NCBI RefSeq assembly: GCF_015910445.1
Contig: NZ_CP048882.1
Coordinates: forward strand, 1,550,001-1,614,000
Length of the DNA stretch: 64,000 nt
Direction of reading: 5' to 3'
DNA from: Streptomyces bathyalis
Lineage (GTDB): Bacteria > Actinomycetota > Actinomycetes > Streptomycetales > Streptomycetaceae
A program made the translations under genes and the position numbers. The notes below the pieces were generated by a model. That model was not told the origin of the DNA, searched no databases, and saw nothing but the letters and a program-made list of their open reading frames with translations. Shown piece after piece: positions 1 to 7,718 of this stretch; positions within the stretch are counted from its first letter, which is position 1, and each line of letters opens with the position of its first letter.

Positions 1-7
1 GGAGCGG

Positions 8-742
8 TCAGACCACAGGGTTGTCGTAAGCGGTGCCTGGAAGCGGAAAGTCATGCAACTTGCCGGAAAGTTCGCCGCCGACCGTCTCCAGTGCCCCCAT
101 GGCACCGTTGACAAGCAGCTGCGTACTGTTGATCTGTTTTGTGGCGTCACCCCACAAGTCAATGATGCGGAGAATCTCGTAGGCGGCGAGACCGTAGCCG
201 ACAGCCGCACCCCAACCGGTCCAGGAGGTTAGTGTGCCAGCGGCAGCGGAGATGGCTGCAGTGGCGGCCATGTCACCGATCTGCCCCAGGATTGCACCGA
301 CTGCCTCCGCCGTAGACCACACGCCGTGCGAGACGACGTAGTACTGAGTTTTCAACGTGTCTAGATCGGACTGCAGTTCGTCACAACGGTCGGCCAGTCG
401 CTTGAAATAGTTGAAGGCGGCGTCCGCAGCGTTCCCATCCCACGTTGCGTCAAGCTCACCGTTGCCCGCGTCGATGTTCTTGGCTATGTCGCTAGTCAGT
501 TTGCCGAGATTTCCCCAGACTTCGCTGCACTTCGCGTAGGCCTCCCAATCCCCAGCGAAGTACTCCTTTGCCTTATCCATCGGGTTGAATCCGGTGGATG
601 CCTCCAGGATCTCCGTCACCCAGTAAGTGGGACTGATGAGATCGCTTGCTTTGTTCAACAGCTCCAAAGGGCTGTGGAACTCAGCAGGTTCTTGCGGTGT
701 CTTGAGGTGACTGGTTGGCTCTGCAACATCTGTAAATGCCAC
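8..742 (-). CDS. WXG100-like type VII secretion substrate (hypothetical)
   Basis: A 244-residue protein. A mid-protein helical section carries a W-x-G-type turn (TWDGNAADAAF, about residues 100-110) followed by a long helix, as in WXG100/ESX targets. The C-terminal half is Ala/Gly-rich with a hydrophobic stretch (about residues 160-195) that could insert in or cross a membrane. Its start lies 10 bp after the stop of the EspC-like gene at 752-1066, so the two look co-transcribed. Codon use is relaxed for this genome, with A/T third positions common, which suggests recent acquisition. Role in ESX-type secretion is inferred. The secreted effector or partner may lie beyond the left edge. The stop is 8 bp from the edge, so the gene is complete. 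Confidence 0.6.
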   Translation of the reverse strand: MAFTDVAEPTSHLKTPQEPAEFHSPLELLNKASDLISPTYWVTEILEASTGFNPMDKAKEYFAGDWEAYAKCSEVWGNLGKLTSDIAKNIDAGNGELDATWDGNAADAAFNYFKRLADRCDELQSDLDTLKTQYYVVSHGVWSTAEAVGAILGQIGDMAATAAISAAAGTLTSWTGWGAAVGYGLAAYEILRIIDLWGDATKQINSTQLLVNGAMGALETVGGELSGKLHDFPLPGTAYDNPVV

Positions 743-751
743 GGCGCCACC

Positions 752-1066
752 TCAGCGCTTGGAGGGAGGTTGGAGGCCATCCATCTTCGCGGCCTCTTGA
801 TTGTCGGTTTCTCGGTAGTAATCAGCCGACTTGGCAAGTTCGCGGGACGAACTCGCAAGGATCGTGTGTAGGCGGCTAAGAACGTTCACGACCTTATTCT
901 GGAGCGGATCATGGAACTGGAACGGTCGAGTGAACAACCCTTGCGAGGGTGAAGAAATCTCCCCGTGCTGGTTGAGATACGCCTTGCCTGCTAGCGCGTC
1001 TGCCCCTGCCCGGTCGACCATCCGCCGGTACGACTCCAGATCGTCCGCGTTTACCTTGAATCCCAT
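752..1066 (-). CDS. EspC-like (DUF2580-type) ESX secretion protein
   Basis: A 104-residue all-helical protein. The opening VNADDLESYRRMVDRAG and the central helical hairpin resemble the EspC/DUF2580 family, small proteins often co-encoded with WXG100 or effector genes of actinobacterial type VII systems. It lies 9 bp upstream of the WXG-like gene on the same strand and probably heads a two-gene operon. Codons such as CTA, AAG and GAT are used more freely than in the core genes further right. No signal peptide or enzymatic motif is visible. The family call is moderate. The partnership with the neighbour is inferred from position. Confidence 0.55.
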   Translation of the reverse strand: MGFKVNADDLESYRRMVDRAGADALAGKAYLNQHGEISSPSQGLFTRPFQFHDPLQNKVVNVLSRLHTILASSSRELAKSADYYRETDNQEAAKMDGLQPPSKR

Positions 1067-1160
1067 AGCCTCCCCCTACATCCTTGGGCACCCCGAACAC
1101 TTCGTCCCACGGCCTAAGGTAGATCCTATGCACACCCCTCGAACGGAAGGAACCCGCAGC

Positions 1161-1427
1161 ATGGACGGCGAAGACGACCCCTACCGCTACCTCTACATAA
1201 CAGGACTCATCGCCGGTGGCCTGTTTGCTCTCGCGTACTGGGCGATTCTGGTCGTCTCGTTGCTCACCAGCGGCTTCACCCTCGGGGGTCTACTCATCAC
1301 CGTGCTGGTGTCCGTCGCCGCTTGGCTGGGCTTCCTTGGATGGCGCCGGAGGAAGGTCGCCTTCTCGGGCGGCGGGCTTGCACTGCTGCTTGCAGCTATG
1401 GCGCTCAGCCGGTATGTGAGTGGCTGA
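1161..1427 (+). CDS. Small three-helix membrane protein, unknown function
   Basis: An 88-residue protein with an acidic N-terminus (MDGEDDPYRY) and three hydrophobic segments at about residues 12-35, 38-58 and 64-82, the second and third separated by a basic WRRRK loop. The start is taken at the ATG preceded by GGAAGGAA about 10 bp upstream. An in-frame ATG 33 bp upstream is possible but less well spaced. The gene diverges from the EspC-like gene and converges with the small gene at 1447-1677. The topology suggests an inner-membrane accessory protein. No function is recognised. Confidence 0.6.
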   Translation: MDGEDDPYRYLYITGLIAGGLFALAYWAILVVSLLTSGFTLGGLLITVLVSVAAWLGFLGWRRRKVAFSGGGLALLLAAMALSRYVSG

Positions 1428-1446
1428 GCAGTGTTCTGACCTCCCG

Positions 1447-1677
1447 TCAGCGCGCGACGAGTTGATACACGAACGAACAGGCGATGATGAGCCCGACAGC
1501 CGTGTATACGATCGCCTTGCGACGCCGGTCCCGAGCTGCACCTTCCGGGGTGCTCCTCTCAGAGGCCCGCAGACGACGCATCATCTCCCGTCGTTCCCGA
1601 GGGTCCGCGGACTGCCAACGCTGTTGCATCTGCTCGCGGCTGAGTGGGCCGCTCTCCGATTCGTTCATGAACGGCAT
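1447..1677 (-). CDS. Small single-pass membrane protein, unknown function
   Basis: A 76-residue protein with a charged helical N-terminal half rich in Arg, Glu and Gln (REQMQQRWQSADPRERREM) and one C-terminal transmembrane helix (about residues 56-73) ending in AR. A second start at 1668 (MNESESG) is equally possible. It converges with the small membrane gene at 1161-1427, with 19 bp between the stops. The layout, a cytosolic coiled or charged head on a tail anchor, is common in small actinobacterial proteins. No family was recognised. Confidence 0.5.
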   Translation of the reverse strand: MPFMNESESGPLSREQMQQRWQSADPRERREMMRRLRASERSTPEGAARDRRRKAIVYTAVGLIIACSFVYQLVAR

Positions 1678-1765
1678 GCTACGGGTGCCCCCGCGACGAA
1701 GGACCGACGGGCCCGCGCATTCGATGCGAACGCGCGAGTAGAACCCGATCCTCTACTCCATCTGG

Positions 1766-1833
1766 GAAGTGCCTCCGACGGTGGTAAGAACAAGGACTCG
1801 CCGACCCTCGTTCTTGCTGGTCAGGGGCACTTC
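1766..1833. repeat. Imperfect 68-bp inverted repeat
   Basis: GAAGTGCC (1766-1773) is mirrored by GGCACTTC (1826-1833), and AAGAAC (1786-1791) by GTTCTT (1810-1815), all centred near 1800. The arms are interrupted by mismatches. It lies at the edge of the decayed gene region. It could be a transposon or integration remnant, or a transcribed hairpin. Confidence 0.45.
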
Positions 1834-1911
1834 TCGCTTGCCTGATCACCCTCGGACATCAGGCTCGAGTACCCCCGTGACAAGCCCTCAACTCCACAGC
1901 GCGCGCCATGA

Positions 1912-2049
1912 GTTAGCGGTCGAACGGCGCTGAGAACCACCGGGTGCCTGGACAATGTACTGATAGTTCCTCAGAACCTCAACGAGGGCCCGTCCGTCCC
2001 CCACAGCGACGGCGCGCACCCGCCGCCAGAAGAAGACGAGACCCCGTAA
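1912..2049 (+). pseudogene. C-terminal remnant of an unknown gene
   Basis: The frame is open from 1912 and reads about 45 residues with protein-like composition, ending in an acidic Pro-rich tail (HPPPEEDETP) and TAA at 2047-2049. An in-frame stop at 1909-1911 cuts off anything upstream and no start codon fits. The TAA overlaps the ATG of the next fragment (TAATG), a junction typical of real coupled genes. This suggests the remnant of an operon whose upstream part is lost. Family not recognised. Confidence 0.35.
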
Positions 2050-2296
2050 TGGCCCAGGCCCAGAAGGCGCCCCTGCTCCTCGAGGTCATCGACATCGAGG
2101 ATGTCGATATCGACCTCGGACTTCGTCCTCCGGCTCCCGAGGCGACAACCCCGGACGGGCCGAACATGCGCCGTGGGACTACGTGGTCACGGAGCGGCTG
2201 CTGGACAGCTTCGACCAGGCGCTCGGCCTTATCAAGTCCGCGCTCGACGGGCAACAGAAGCCCCCGACCGCGTACATCCCGCCAGGACATTGGTGA
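2049..2296 (+). pseudogene. Frameshifted small gene, about 82 residues, unknown
   Basis: It starts at the ATG in the TAATG junction and reads MAQAQKAPLLLEVIDIEDVD and onward, an acidic hydrophobic N-terminus. Near 2157 the sensible reading moves by one base into another frame giving WDYVVTERLLDSFDQALGLI and a natural end PPTAYIPPGHW-stop at 2294-2296. A single-base deletion in a G/C run would explain it. Both halves have amino-acid composition unlike random frames. Alternatively these are two unrelated fragments. Function unknown. Related operons elsewhere may hold the intact form. Confidence 0.42.
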
Positions 2297-2652
2297 CGCG
2301 GCGAGGCAGCGATGTGCGCTGGTGGACCTGGGCCGGCTTCCGGGCAAACGCAACACTCGCGGCAACACTGCAGCCGATCGCCGATCCCGTTCAGCGGCCA
2401 ACGGACTGCTTCGTACGACTACGGAGCGACCTGACGCCCGACGTCTGGCAGGCGAGCCACAAAGCAGCCGCCGACGGAGCGCCCACGGTGCTCCCGAACG
2501 TCGATCAACGGGCCGCCCATGGGTTGAAGTTCTCCGCTGCCCTTCCCATGCCACTCGCGGTGGCCTCAGTCGCCGCCCGCCTCGCGGACTTCGATGGTGC
2601 ACGAGCGGCCCTGAAGGAGCCCGTTCGTTTTCACACCGATCCCTCTCACTGA
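2290..2652 (+). pseudogene. C-terminal fragment of a large DEAD/DEAH (Lhr-like) helicase
   Basis: About 120 residues in one frame: VTRRGSDVRWWTWAGFRANA, then ADPVQRPTDCFVRLRSDLTP, then VASVAARLADFDGARAALKE before the stop. This wording recalls the C-terminal part of very large actinobacterial DEAD/DEAH helicases of the Lhr type. The helicase motor itself is absent, so the fragment cannot act as a helicase. A GTG at 2293 overlaps the preceding TGA (GTGA), so translation as a small coupled peptide is possible. The likely history is loss of more than 1000 residues by deletion. The assignment rests on memory of the family. Confidence 0.4.
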
Positions 2653-3075
2653 CCCGGCCTGCGTCTGGCCGAACTTCCTCCACGCAGCAGCCTCAGCACT
2701 GGCTGATGCCAAATCCCCCTGCCGACACCGTAAGTGGCGCGCATCACAGCCAGTCGTGTCATACGCGAGGGGCTGCTTGTGCGTATGCGGAGTATGCATC
2801 GCGGACACCCCGGACCGCCCAGCCGGTGGATCACTTCCCGGCAAGCGCTGAGCGCACCGGTCCTGCCCGGCCACGGCCCGTCAGGGAAAACCGGCCCTGG
2901 TCGGACGGGGGTGCCTGGCTGGGGGTTCGCCAGCCTCTCGTGCACGAGGCGTGATGGGGCAGGGCGCACCGCACGGCCACAGTGCGGCATCACTTCGATA
3001 CATACGTCACGAGTCGTGAATACCGGTTTTCTGACACCTTGACATGTTTTGCGTGTACACGTCAGGGTCGCGGAC

Positions 3076-3753
3076 ATGCAGAGAAAACGAGCAGCAATCG
3101 CAGCAGCCGCCCTTGTCGCCGCGGGCAGCATGATCGCCCTGCCGGCAGTCGCTCAGGGCACCCCGTCGGCTTCAGCGGCCGAGGCGTCGGCAAAGGAGTC
3201 CGGCCACGGCATCAAGTGGTTCCAGGCCACGCACGGGCTGAAGGAGACGGGTTCGGTCAACAAGGCGACCGCGAAGGAACTGCAGCAGGCACCGGACAGC
3301 GAGCTGCGCAAGGTCTTCGCCTCCCCCGCGGACCTCGGCCCCAACGAACTCGCCAACGCCCGCACGGTGATCGGCGTCGGCAAGGGCGCGAACATCCCTG
3401 AACAGGGCCAGGTCATCGCCCTGATGACGGCGATGCAGGAGTCGAAGTTCGTCAACTACACGACGCCCGTCGACCACGACTCGCTGGGCATCTTCCAGCA
3501 GCGTCCCAGCACGGGCTGGGGAACGCCGGAGCAGATCACCGACGTCCCCACGTCTTCCAAGTCCTTCTACGGCGTGGCCCCGTTCGGCTCCAACCCCGGC
3601 CTGATCCAGATCGACGGCTGGGAGGGCATGCCCCCGGGCGAGGTCTGCCAGGCCGTCCAGCGCTCGGCCTTCCCCGACCGGTACGCCCAGTGGGAACAGT
3701 TCGCCCGCGACCTGCTCGCGCAGGAGGGGCCGACCGTCCCCCCGATCCCCTGA
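3076..3753 (+). CDS. Secreted peptidoglycan-binding-type protein
   Basis: A 225-residue protein with a Sec signal peptide (MQRKRAAIAAAALVAAGSMI, predicted cleavage near ALPAVAQG). A short peptidoglycan-binding-like helix pair (about residues 50-80, KWFQATHGLKETGSVNKATA) is followed by a conserved globular region containing TAMQESKFVNYT and DHDSLGIFQQRPSTGWGTPE, a signature found in Streptomyces secreted proteins often misnamed heavy metal transporters. The ATG at 3076 is chosen because the signal peptide begins there. An upstream TTG at 3049 would add nine residues without purpose. It probably acts in or on the cell wall. A large hairpin follows the stop. Confidence 0.75.
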   Translation: MQRKRAAIAAAALVAAGSMIALPAVAQGTPSASAAEASAKESGHGIKWFQATHGLKETGSVNKATAKELQQAPDSELRKVFASPADLGPNELANARTVIGVGKGANIPEQGQVIALMTAMQESKFVNYTTPVDHDSLGIFQQRPSTGWGTPEQITDVPTSSKSFYGVAPFGSNPGLIQIDGWEGMPPGEVCQAVQRSAFPDRYAQWEQFARDLLAQEGPTVPPIP

Positions 3754-3776
3754 CCGACAGCCGACCCCCCACACGA

Positions 3777-3849
3777 CGCAGGGCCGCGCTCCTCTGCCAC
3801 CCGGCCGACCGCTGGTCGCCGATTGCTGGACGAGGACCGCGGCCCTGCG
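3777..3849. terminator. Long-loop hairpin between convergent genes
   Basis: CGCAGGGCCGCG (3777-3788) pairs perfectly with CGCGGCCCTGCG (3838-3849). The 49-nt loop contains a further small stem (CGACC/GGTCG). It sits between the convergent secreted-protein gene and the methyltransferase gene and could end both transcripts. Confidence 0.6.
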
Positions 3850-3974
3850 GATCGCCGGATCACATACGGTGCGGCCCCGGCCGCCGTATGCGGCCCTCGG
3901 GTCAGCCTTCCTCCCCCTCAGGCGCCAGGACCGCCACGCACTCCAGGTCGTGCGCATCAGCACGAACCCCGCAA

Positions 3975-4628
3975 CTACGCCGTGCGGCGCGCCAACAGCG
4001 TCGAGTCGTGAACATCGACCGTCACGCCGTCGCGGACCATCGACCGTGGCCGCTGCTCGGCAACGAGCGCTTCGAAGCCGTCGGGCAGCCCGGGCAGCAG
4101 GTCCTCGGCGACGAACATCGCCCTGCGGTGGCTCGCCGTGAGATGGGGGAACATCTCGGACGGCGCGTGGCCCACGACCAGGAGGTGCCCGCCCGGCGCG
4201 ACGGCCTCCGCCAGACGGCCGGCGACCTCGACCATCCCGCCGTCCGGTGGGTGCAGGAAGTGGGTGGTGACCAGGTCGTAGGACCGGCCGTCGGCGGCGA
4301 AGGTGCGGGCGTCGACCTGCCACCAGTCGGTACGGTCGGCGACTCCGGCCTCGTCGGCGTGCCGGGCAGCGCGGGCCAGCCCGTTGGCGGAGAAGTCCGC
4401 GCCGGTGACCCTCCAGCCCTTCCGGGCCAGCCAGATCACGTCGCCGCCCTCGCCGCAGCCGACGTCGAGCGCGGTGCCCGGGGTCAGCCGGGACACCTCG
4501 GCGACCAGCTGCGGGTTGGGGTTCCCGCTCCAGATCGTCTCCTCGCTGGAATACCGCTCCTCCCAGCTCTCCGGCTCGAACATGGCTGCCGCTTCCTCAT
4601 CCGTGAGCTGGTGCTCGTGACCACTCAT
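3975..4628 (-). CDS. Class I SAM-dependent methyltransferase
   Basis: A 217-residue protein with the Rossmann methyltransferase motif I LDVGCGEGGD (about residues 53-62), an acidic motif II turn at GADFS, and the later SYDLVTTHFLHPP core. The size and plan resemble TehB/thiopurine-type methyltransferases that act on small molecules. Its ATG overlaps the stop of the flavoprotein gene upstream by one base (TGATG), so the two are translationally coupled. A divergent XRE-cupin regulator probably controls both. The substrate is unknown. A detoxification or redox role is inferred from the neighbour. The start begins MSGHEHQLTDEE. Longer upstream reading runs inside the flavoprotein gene. Confidence 0.8.
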   Translation of the reverse strand: MSGHEHQLTDEEAAAMFEPESWEERYSSEETIWSGNPNPQLVAEVSRLTPGTALDVGCGEGGDVIWLARKGWRVTGADFSANGLARAARHADEAGVADRTDWWQVDARTFAADGRSYDLVTTHFLHPPDGGMVEVAGRLAEAVAPGGHLLVVGHAPSEMFPHLTASHRRAMFVAEDLLPGLPDGFEALVAEQRPRSMVRDGVTVDVHDSTLLARRTA

Positions 4629-5524
4629 CAGGCGGCTTCCTTCCGGTACGCCGCGACGGCGGCCGCGGTCTCCTCGACGACAAGTTCGTGGTTGATGAGC
4701 GTCCCGGCCGTCATGCCGTCGGCGGCCGAGGCGATGACGCCGGCGTACGGGGCAGCGGCGTTGCCGACCACCTTCACGCCGGGGGCCTCGGGTCCGCCGA
4801 GAGCGTCCAGCAGCGTGGTGTCGGCGGTCGGCACGGTGGTGACCACCAGCGCCGCCCGGTGCACGATCTCGCCCCCATCCAGCTCGACGCCGCTGACGGC
4901 ATCGTCCTCGACGACCACCCGCCTGATCCGGCCCGGAACCCAGCGGATGCCGCGCGCGGCGAGTCTCTCGGCGTCCTCCCCCTGCGGAGCCGGCCGGCCG
5001 TTGAGCAGGATCACCACGTCCTCGCTCCACTGGCGGAACAGCAGCGCCCGCTCGACGCACTCCTCCCCACTCGCCACGACACCGAGCGGCAGGCCGGCGA
5101 CCTCCCAGCCGTGACAGTACGGGCAGTGCAGCACGTCCCGGCCGAATCGCTCCTCCAGGCCCGGGACCTGCGGCAGCACGTCGACCACACCGTTGGCCAG
5201 CACCAGCCGGCGGGCGAAGACCGAGCTGCCGTCCCCGAGTCCCACAGCGAAGCGGCCACCGGTGCGGGCGGCGGAGGAGACCCGGCCGGCGCGCACCTCG
5301 ACGCCGTACCGCCCGACCTCCTCCCGTCCGAGGGCCAGCAGCTCGGCGGGCTCGGTGCCCTCCCTGCCGAGGTAGTTGTGCACGTGGCCGGCAGGGGCGT
5401 TGCGGGGCTCGCCGGCGTCGATCACCAGCACCGATCGCCGGGACCGACCCAGCACCAGCGCGGCGCTCAGTCCGGCGGCTCCGCCTCCGACCACGACCAC
5501 GTCGTACGTCTCGTTGATATCCAT
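4628..5524 (-). CDS. Thioredoxin-reductase-like FAD/NAD(P) oxidoreductase
   Basis: A 298-residue flavoprotein. It has an N-terminal FAD-binding GGGAAGLSAAL (about residues 12-22), a redox-active CPYCHGWE motif near the middle (about residues 125-132), and a C-terminal FAD segment GNAAAPYAGVIASAADGMTA. The length and CxxC position match low-molecular-weight thioredoxin reductase relatives rather than TrxB itself, because no thioredoxin gene is adjacent and the CPYCHGWE variant marks a distinct subfamily. It is expected to pass electrons from NAD(P)H to a disulfide or small acceptor in the cytoplasm. It is coupled by TGATG to the methyltransferase and divergent from the XRE-cupin regulator. Confidence 0.85.
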   Translation of the reverse strand: MDINETYDVVVVGGGAAGLSAALVLGRSRRSVLVIDAGEPRNAPAGHVHNYLGREGTEPAELLALGREEVGRYGVEVRAGRVSSAARTGGRFAVGLGDGSSVFARRLVLANGVVDVLPQVPGLEERFGRDVLHCPYCHGWEVAGLPLGVVASGEECVERALLFRQWSEDVVILLNGRPAPQGEDAERLAARGIRWVPGRIRRVVVEDDAVSGVELDGGEIVHRAALVVTTVPTADTTLLDALGGPEAPGVKVVGNAAAPYAGVIASAADGMTAGTLINHELVVEETAAAVAAYRKEAA

Positions 5525-5552
5525 GCCTGAAGAGTGCGGACCCTCGTCATGA

Positions 5553-5581
5553 TTGGCAAATATCCTTGCCGGTTTGGCAAA
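5553..5581. promoter_or_regulatory. Paired TTGGCAAA repeats, probable regulator operator
   Basis: Two copies of TTGGCAAA (5553-5560 and 5574-5581) lie 21 bp apart, two helical turns, in the 65-bp gap between the divergent flavoprotein and XRE-cupin genes. They flank a related TTGCC half-site. The second copy lies just before the regulator start. Binding by the XRE-cupin protein is inferred. Confidence 0.5.
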
Positions 5582-5589
5582 CTGTGGGG

Positions 5590-6162
5590 ATGGCGGAATT
5601 CGATGACGTTCTCGAGGGGGTCGGCCCACGGCTGCGCGCCCTGCGTGTGGAGCGGGGCGCGACCCTGACCGAACTGGCGAAGAACACCGGCATCTCGGTC
5701 AGCACGTTGTCCCGGCTGGAGTCCGGGCAGCGCAAGCCCACCCTGGAACTGCTCCTGCCGCTGGCCCGGGCCCATCAGGTGCCGCTCGACGAGCTGGTCG
5801 ACGCGCCGGAAACCGGTGATCCGCGAGTGCGGGCCAGGCCCATCAAGCGGCACGGCCGCACGTTCATCCCGCTGACCCGGCGGCCGGGCGGGCTGCAGGC
5901 GTTCAAGGTGATCGTGCCGGCGCACGATCCGCCGGGGCCGTATGAACCCAAGGTCCACGAGGGCTACGAGTGGATCTACGTGCTCTCCGGCCGGTTGTAT
6001 CTCGTCCTCGGCCGCCGCGAACTCGACCTCGGACCGGGCGAGGTGGTCGAGTTCGACACCCGCACCCCGCACGTCATCGCCAACCGGGGCGACCACCCCA
6101 CCGAGATGCTGGCGCTGTTCGGCCCGCAGGGTGAGCGTATGCACGTCAGGTCAGGAACCTGA
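5590..6162 (+). CDS. XRE-family regulator with C-terminal cupin
   Basis: A 190-residue regulator. The N-terminal helix-turn-helix (about residues 10-65, LRALRVERGATLTELAKNTG then STLSRLESGQRKPT) is followed by a cupin_2 sensor domain (about residues 105-180, HEGYEWIYVLSGRLYLVLG). This is the MmrR/SutR-type architecture, in which the cupin binds a small ligand or metal. The start chosen is MAEFDD at the ATG after GTGGGG. The 24-bp longer ORF would run into the repeat operator. It diverges from the flavoprotein-methyltransferase pair and likely controls it and itself through the TTGGCAAA repeats. Confidence 0.85.
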   Translation: MAEFDDVLEGVGPRLRALRVERGATLTELAKNTGISVSTLSRLESGQRKPTLELLLPLARAHQVPLDELVDAPETGDPRVRARPIKRHGRTFIPLTRRPGGLQAFKVIVPAHDPPGPYEPKVHEGYEWIYVLSGRLYLVLGRRELDLGPGEVVEFDTRTPHVIANRGDHPTEMLALFGPQGERMHVRSGT

Positions 6163-6237
6163 CCCGGCCGTCACGACCGCCCGACGGAACACCCCAGGAA
6201 CGGAACGACCCCAAGAACGGCAGGTCGGGAAAGCGGT

Positions 6238-7587
6238 TCAGGAAGCCTTCGCGGCCGGCTCGAGGATCGCCACGCACTCCAGGTGGTGCGTCATCGGGAA
6301 GAGGTCGAAGGCGCGCAGGAAGCGCGGCACGTAGCCGGCGTCCTTGAAGTAGCCCAAGTCCCTTGCCAGCGCCGCCGGATCACATGCGACGTAGCCGATG
6401 CGACGCGGCCCCAGGCCCGCGATGTGGCGCACGGTCTGCTTGCCCGCGCCCGCGCGCGGCGGGTCCAGCACGACCAGGTCTGCCTCCGTGATTCCCGTGC
6501 GCGGCAGCACGGACTCGACCTTGCCCTGCTCGATCCGGACACGCGGGAAGTCCGCCAGGTTGTGCCGTGCGTCCTCCACCGCGCGCTTGGACGACTCGAT
6601 GCCGAGGACGGCGCCGCTCTCACCGATGCGGTCCGCCAGCGCGCCCGCGAAGAGCCCGACACCGCAGTACAGATCGAGGGCCATCTCGCCCTTGCGCGGG
6701 GTGAGTCCGCGCATCAGCGCGTCCACCAGCAGCTCCGGCGCCTGCGGGTGCACCTGCCAGAAGCCGCCCGCGCCGATGCGCCACGTGCGGTGGTCGGCGC
6801 GCTCCCGCACGAAGTCGCGGCCGTGCACACGGTGCAGGTTGCCCTTGTCGCTGCCGCGCTCCCCCACCCTCAACACCGAGACGGGCCGGTCCAGTTCGAC
6901 GATGGGGAGACGGCCGCCCGGCCTCGGTGTGAGCACCACCTGCCGGTCCTGCGAACCGGTGGCGGCGGTCGCCTCGATGCCCGCGATCTGCGGCCACTCC
7001 CGTCCCTCGATGCCCAGTTCCTCGATGGCCGGCGAGGCGATCAGGCAGTGGTCGACGGGCTCGACCTCGTGCGACCGGTGCCGCCGCAGCCCCACGTGTC
7101 CCTCGTCGTCGACCGCGAACTGCACGCGCGTCCGCCACCCCGGCACCTCGCCTGCGGGCACCTTGTCCCCGGGCGCCGGTTCGACGGTGCCGTCCCAGGA
7201 GACGTCGTCCGGGGTCAACTGGGCGAGACGCCACAGCTGTTCGGTCAGCACCTCGCCCTTCAGCCGCCGCTGCGCCCCCGGCTTCACGTGCTGCCAGTCG
7301 CAGCCGCCGCAGCGCCCCGGCCCGGAGAACGGGCAGGGAGCCGGGATCCGGTCCTTCGCGGCCTCCAGGACCTGCACGGCGTCCGCGCGCAGGAAGCGGG
7401 AGTCCTCCCGGCCCTCGGTGACGCGTACGACGACGCGCTCTCCGGGGAGCGTGTGCCTCACGAACAGCACGCGCCCCGCCTCCGTACGGGCCACGCAGTG
7501 CCCGCCGTGTGCGACGGGGCCGATCTCGACCTCGTACTCCTCCCCGACGAGCGTGGGGGCGGGAGCGTCTGCGGGGGCATCGGGCAT
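6238..7587 (-). CDS. TrmA/RlmD-family RNA uracil-C5 methyltransferase
   Basis: A 449-residue protein with an N-terminal TRAM RNA-binding domain (about residues 12-70). A cysteine cluster CPFSGPGRCGGC (about residues 85-96), with a later Cys, matches the [4Fe-4S] site of RumA/RlmD. The C-terminal SAM domain has DLYCGVGLFA and the catalytic YVACDPAALARDL, in which the Cys attacks uracil C6. It is expected to make m5U in 23S rRNA or tRNA. The start MPDAPADAPAP is placed at 7587. A much longer upstream reading overlaps the permease gene. It converges with the XRE-cupin gene. Confidence 0.88.
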   Translation of the reverse strand: MPDAPADAPAPTLVGEEYEVEIGPVAHGGHCVARTEAGRVLFVRHTLPGERVVVRVTEGREDSRFLRADAVQVLEAAKDRIPAPCPFSGPGRCGGCDWQHVKPGAQRRLKGEVLTEQLWRLAQLTPDDVSWDGTVEPAPGDKVPAGEVPGWRTRVQFAVDDEGHVGLRRHRSHEVEPVDHCLIASPAIEELGIEGREWPQIAGIEATAATGSQDRQVVLTPRPGGRLPIVELDRPVSVLRVGERGSDKGNLHRVHGRDFVRERADHRTWRIGAGGFWQVHPQAPELLVDALMRGLTPRKGEMALDLYCGVGLFAGALADRIGESGAVLGIESSKRAVEDARHNLADFPRVRIEQGKVESVLPRTGITEADLVVLDPPRAGAGKQTVRHIAGLGPRRIGYVACDPAALARDLGYFKDAGYVPRFLRAFDLFPMTHHLECVAILEPAAKAS

Positions 7588-7718
7588 GGCGGGTGAACTC
7601 CAGAGGTACGGAAATCGCGGCTTCGGGCCAGGGACGTGTGCGGTCGGGCAGCCCGCGCGGAACCGCTCGACGGCGGTGCGAGCGCCGGCGCGGACCGGCC
7701 CGGGGCCGACCGTGCAGT

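Larger units (their letters stand above)
1678..3075. other. Gene-poor, decayed region
   Basis: About 1.4 kb with no intact convincing gene. It holds an imperfect palindrome near 1800 and, from 1912 to 2652, short stretches of protein-like sequence in changing frames (described separately). From 2653 to about 3035 no coding sequence, RNA or repeat was recognised. The last 40 bp contain a TTGACA (3039-3044) that may be the -35 box of the secreted-protein gene at 3076. Confidence 0.5.
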
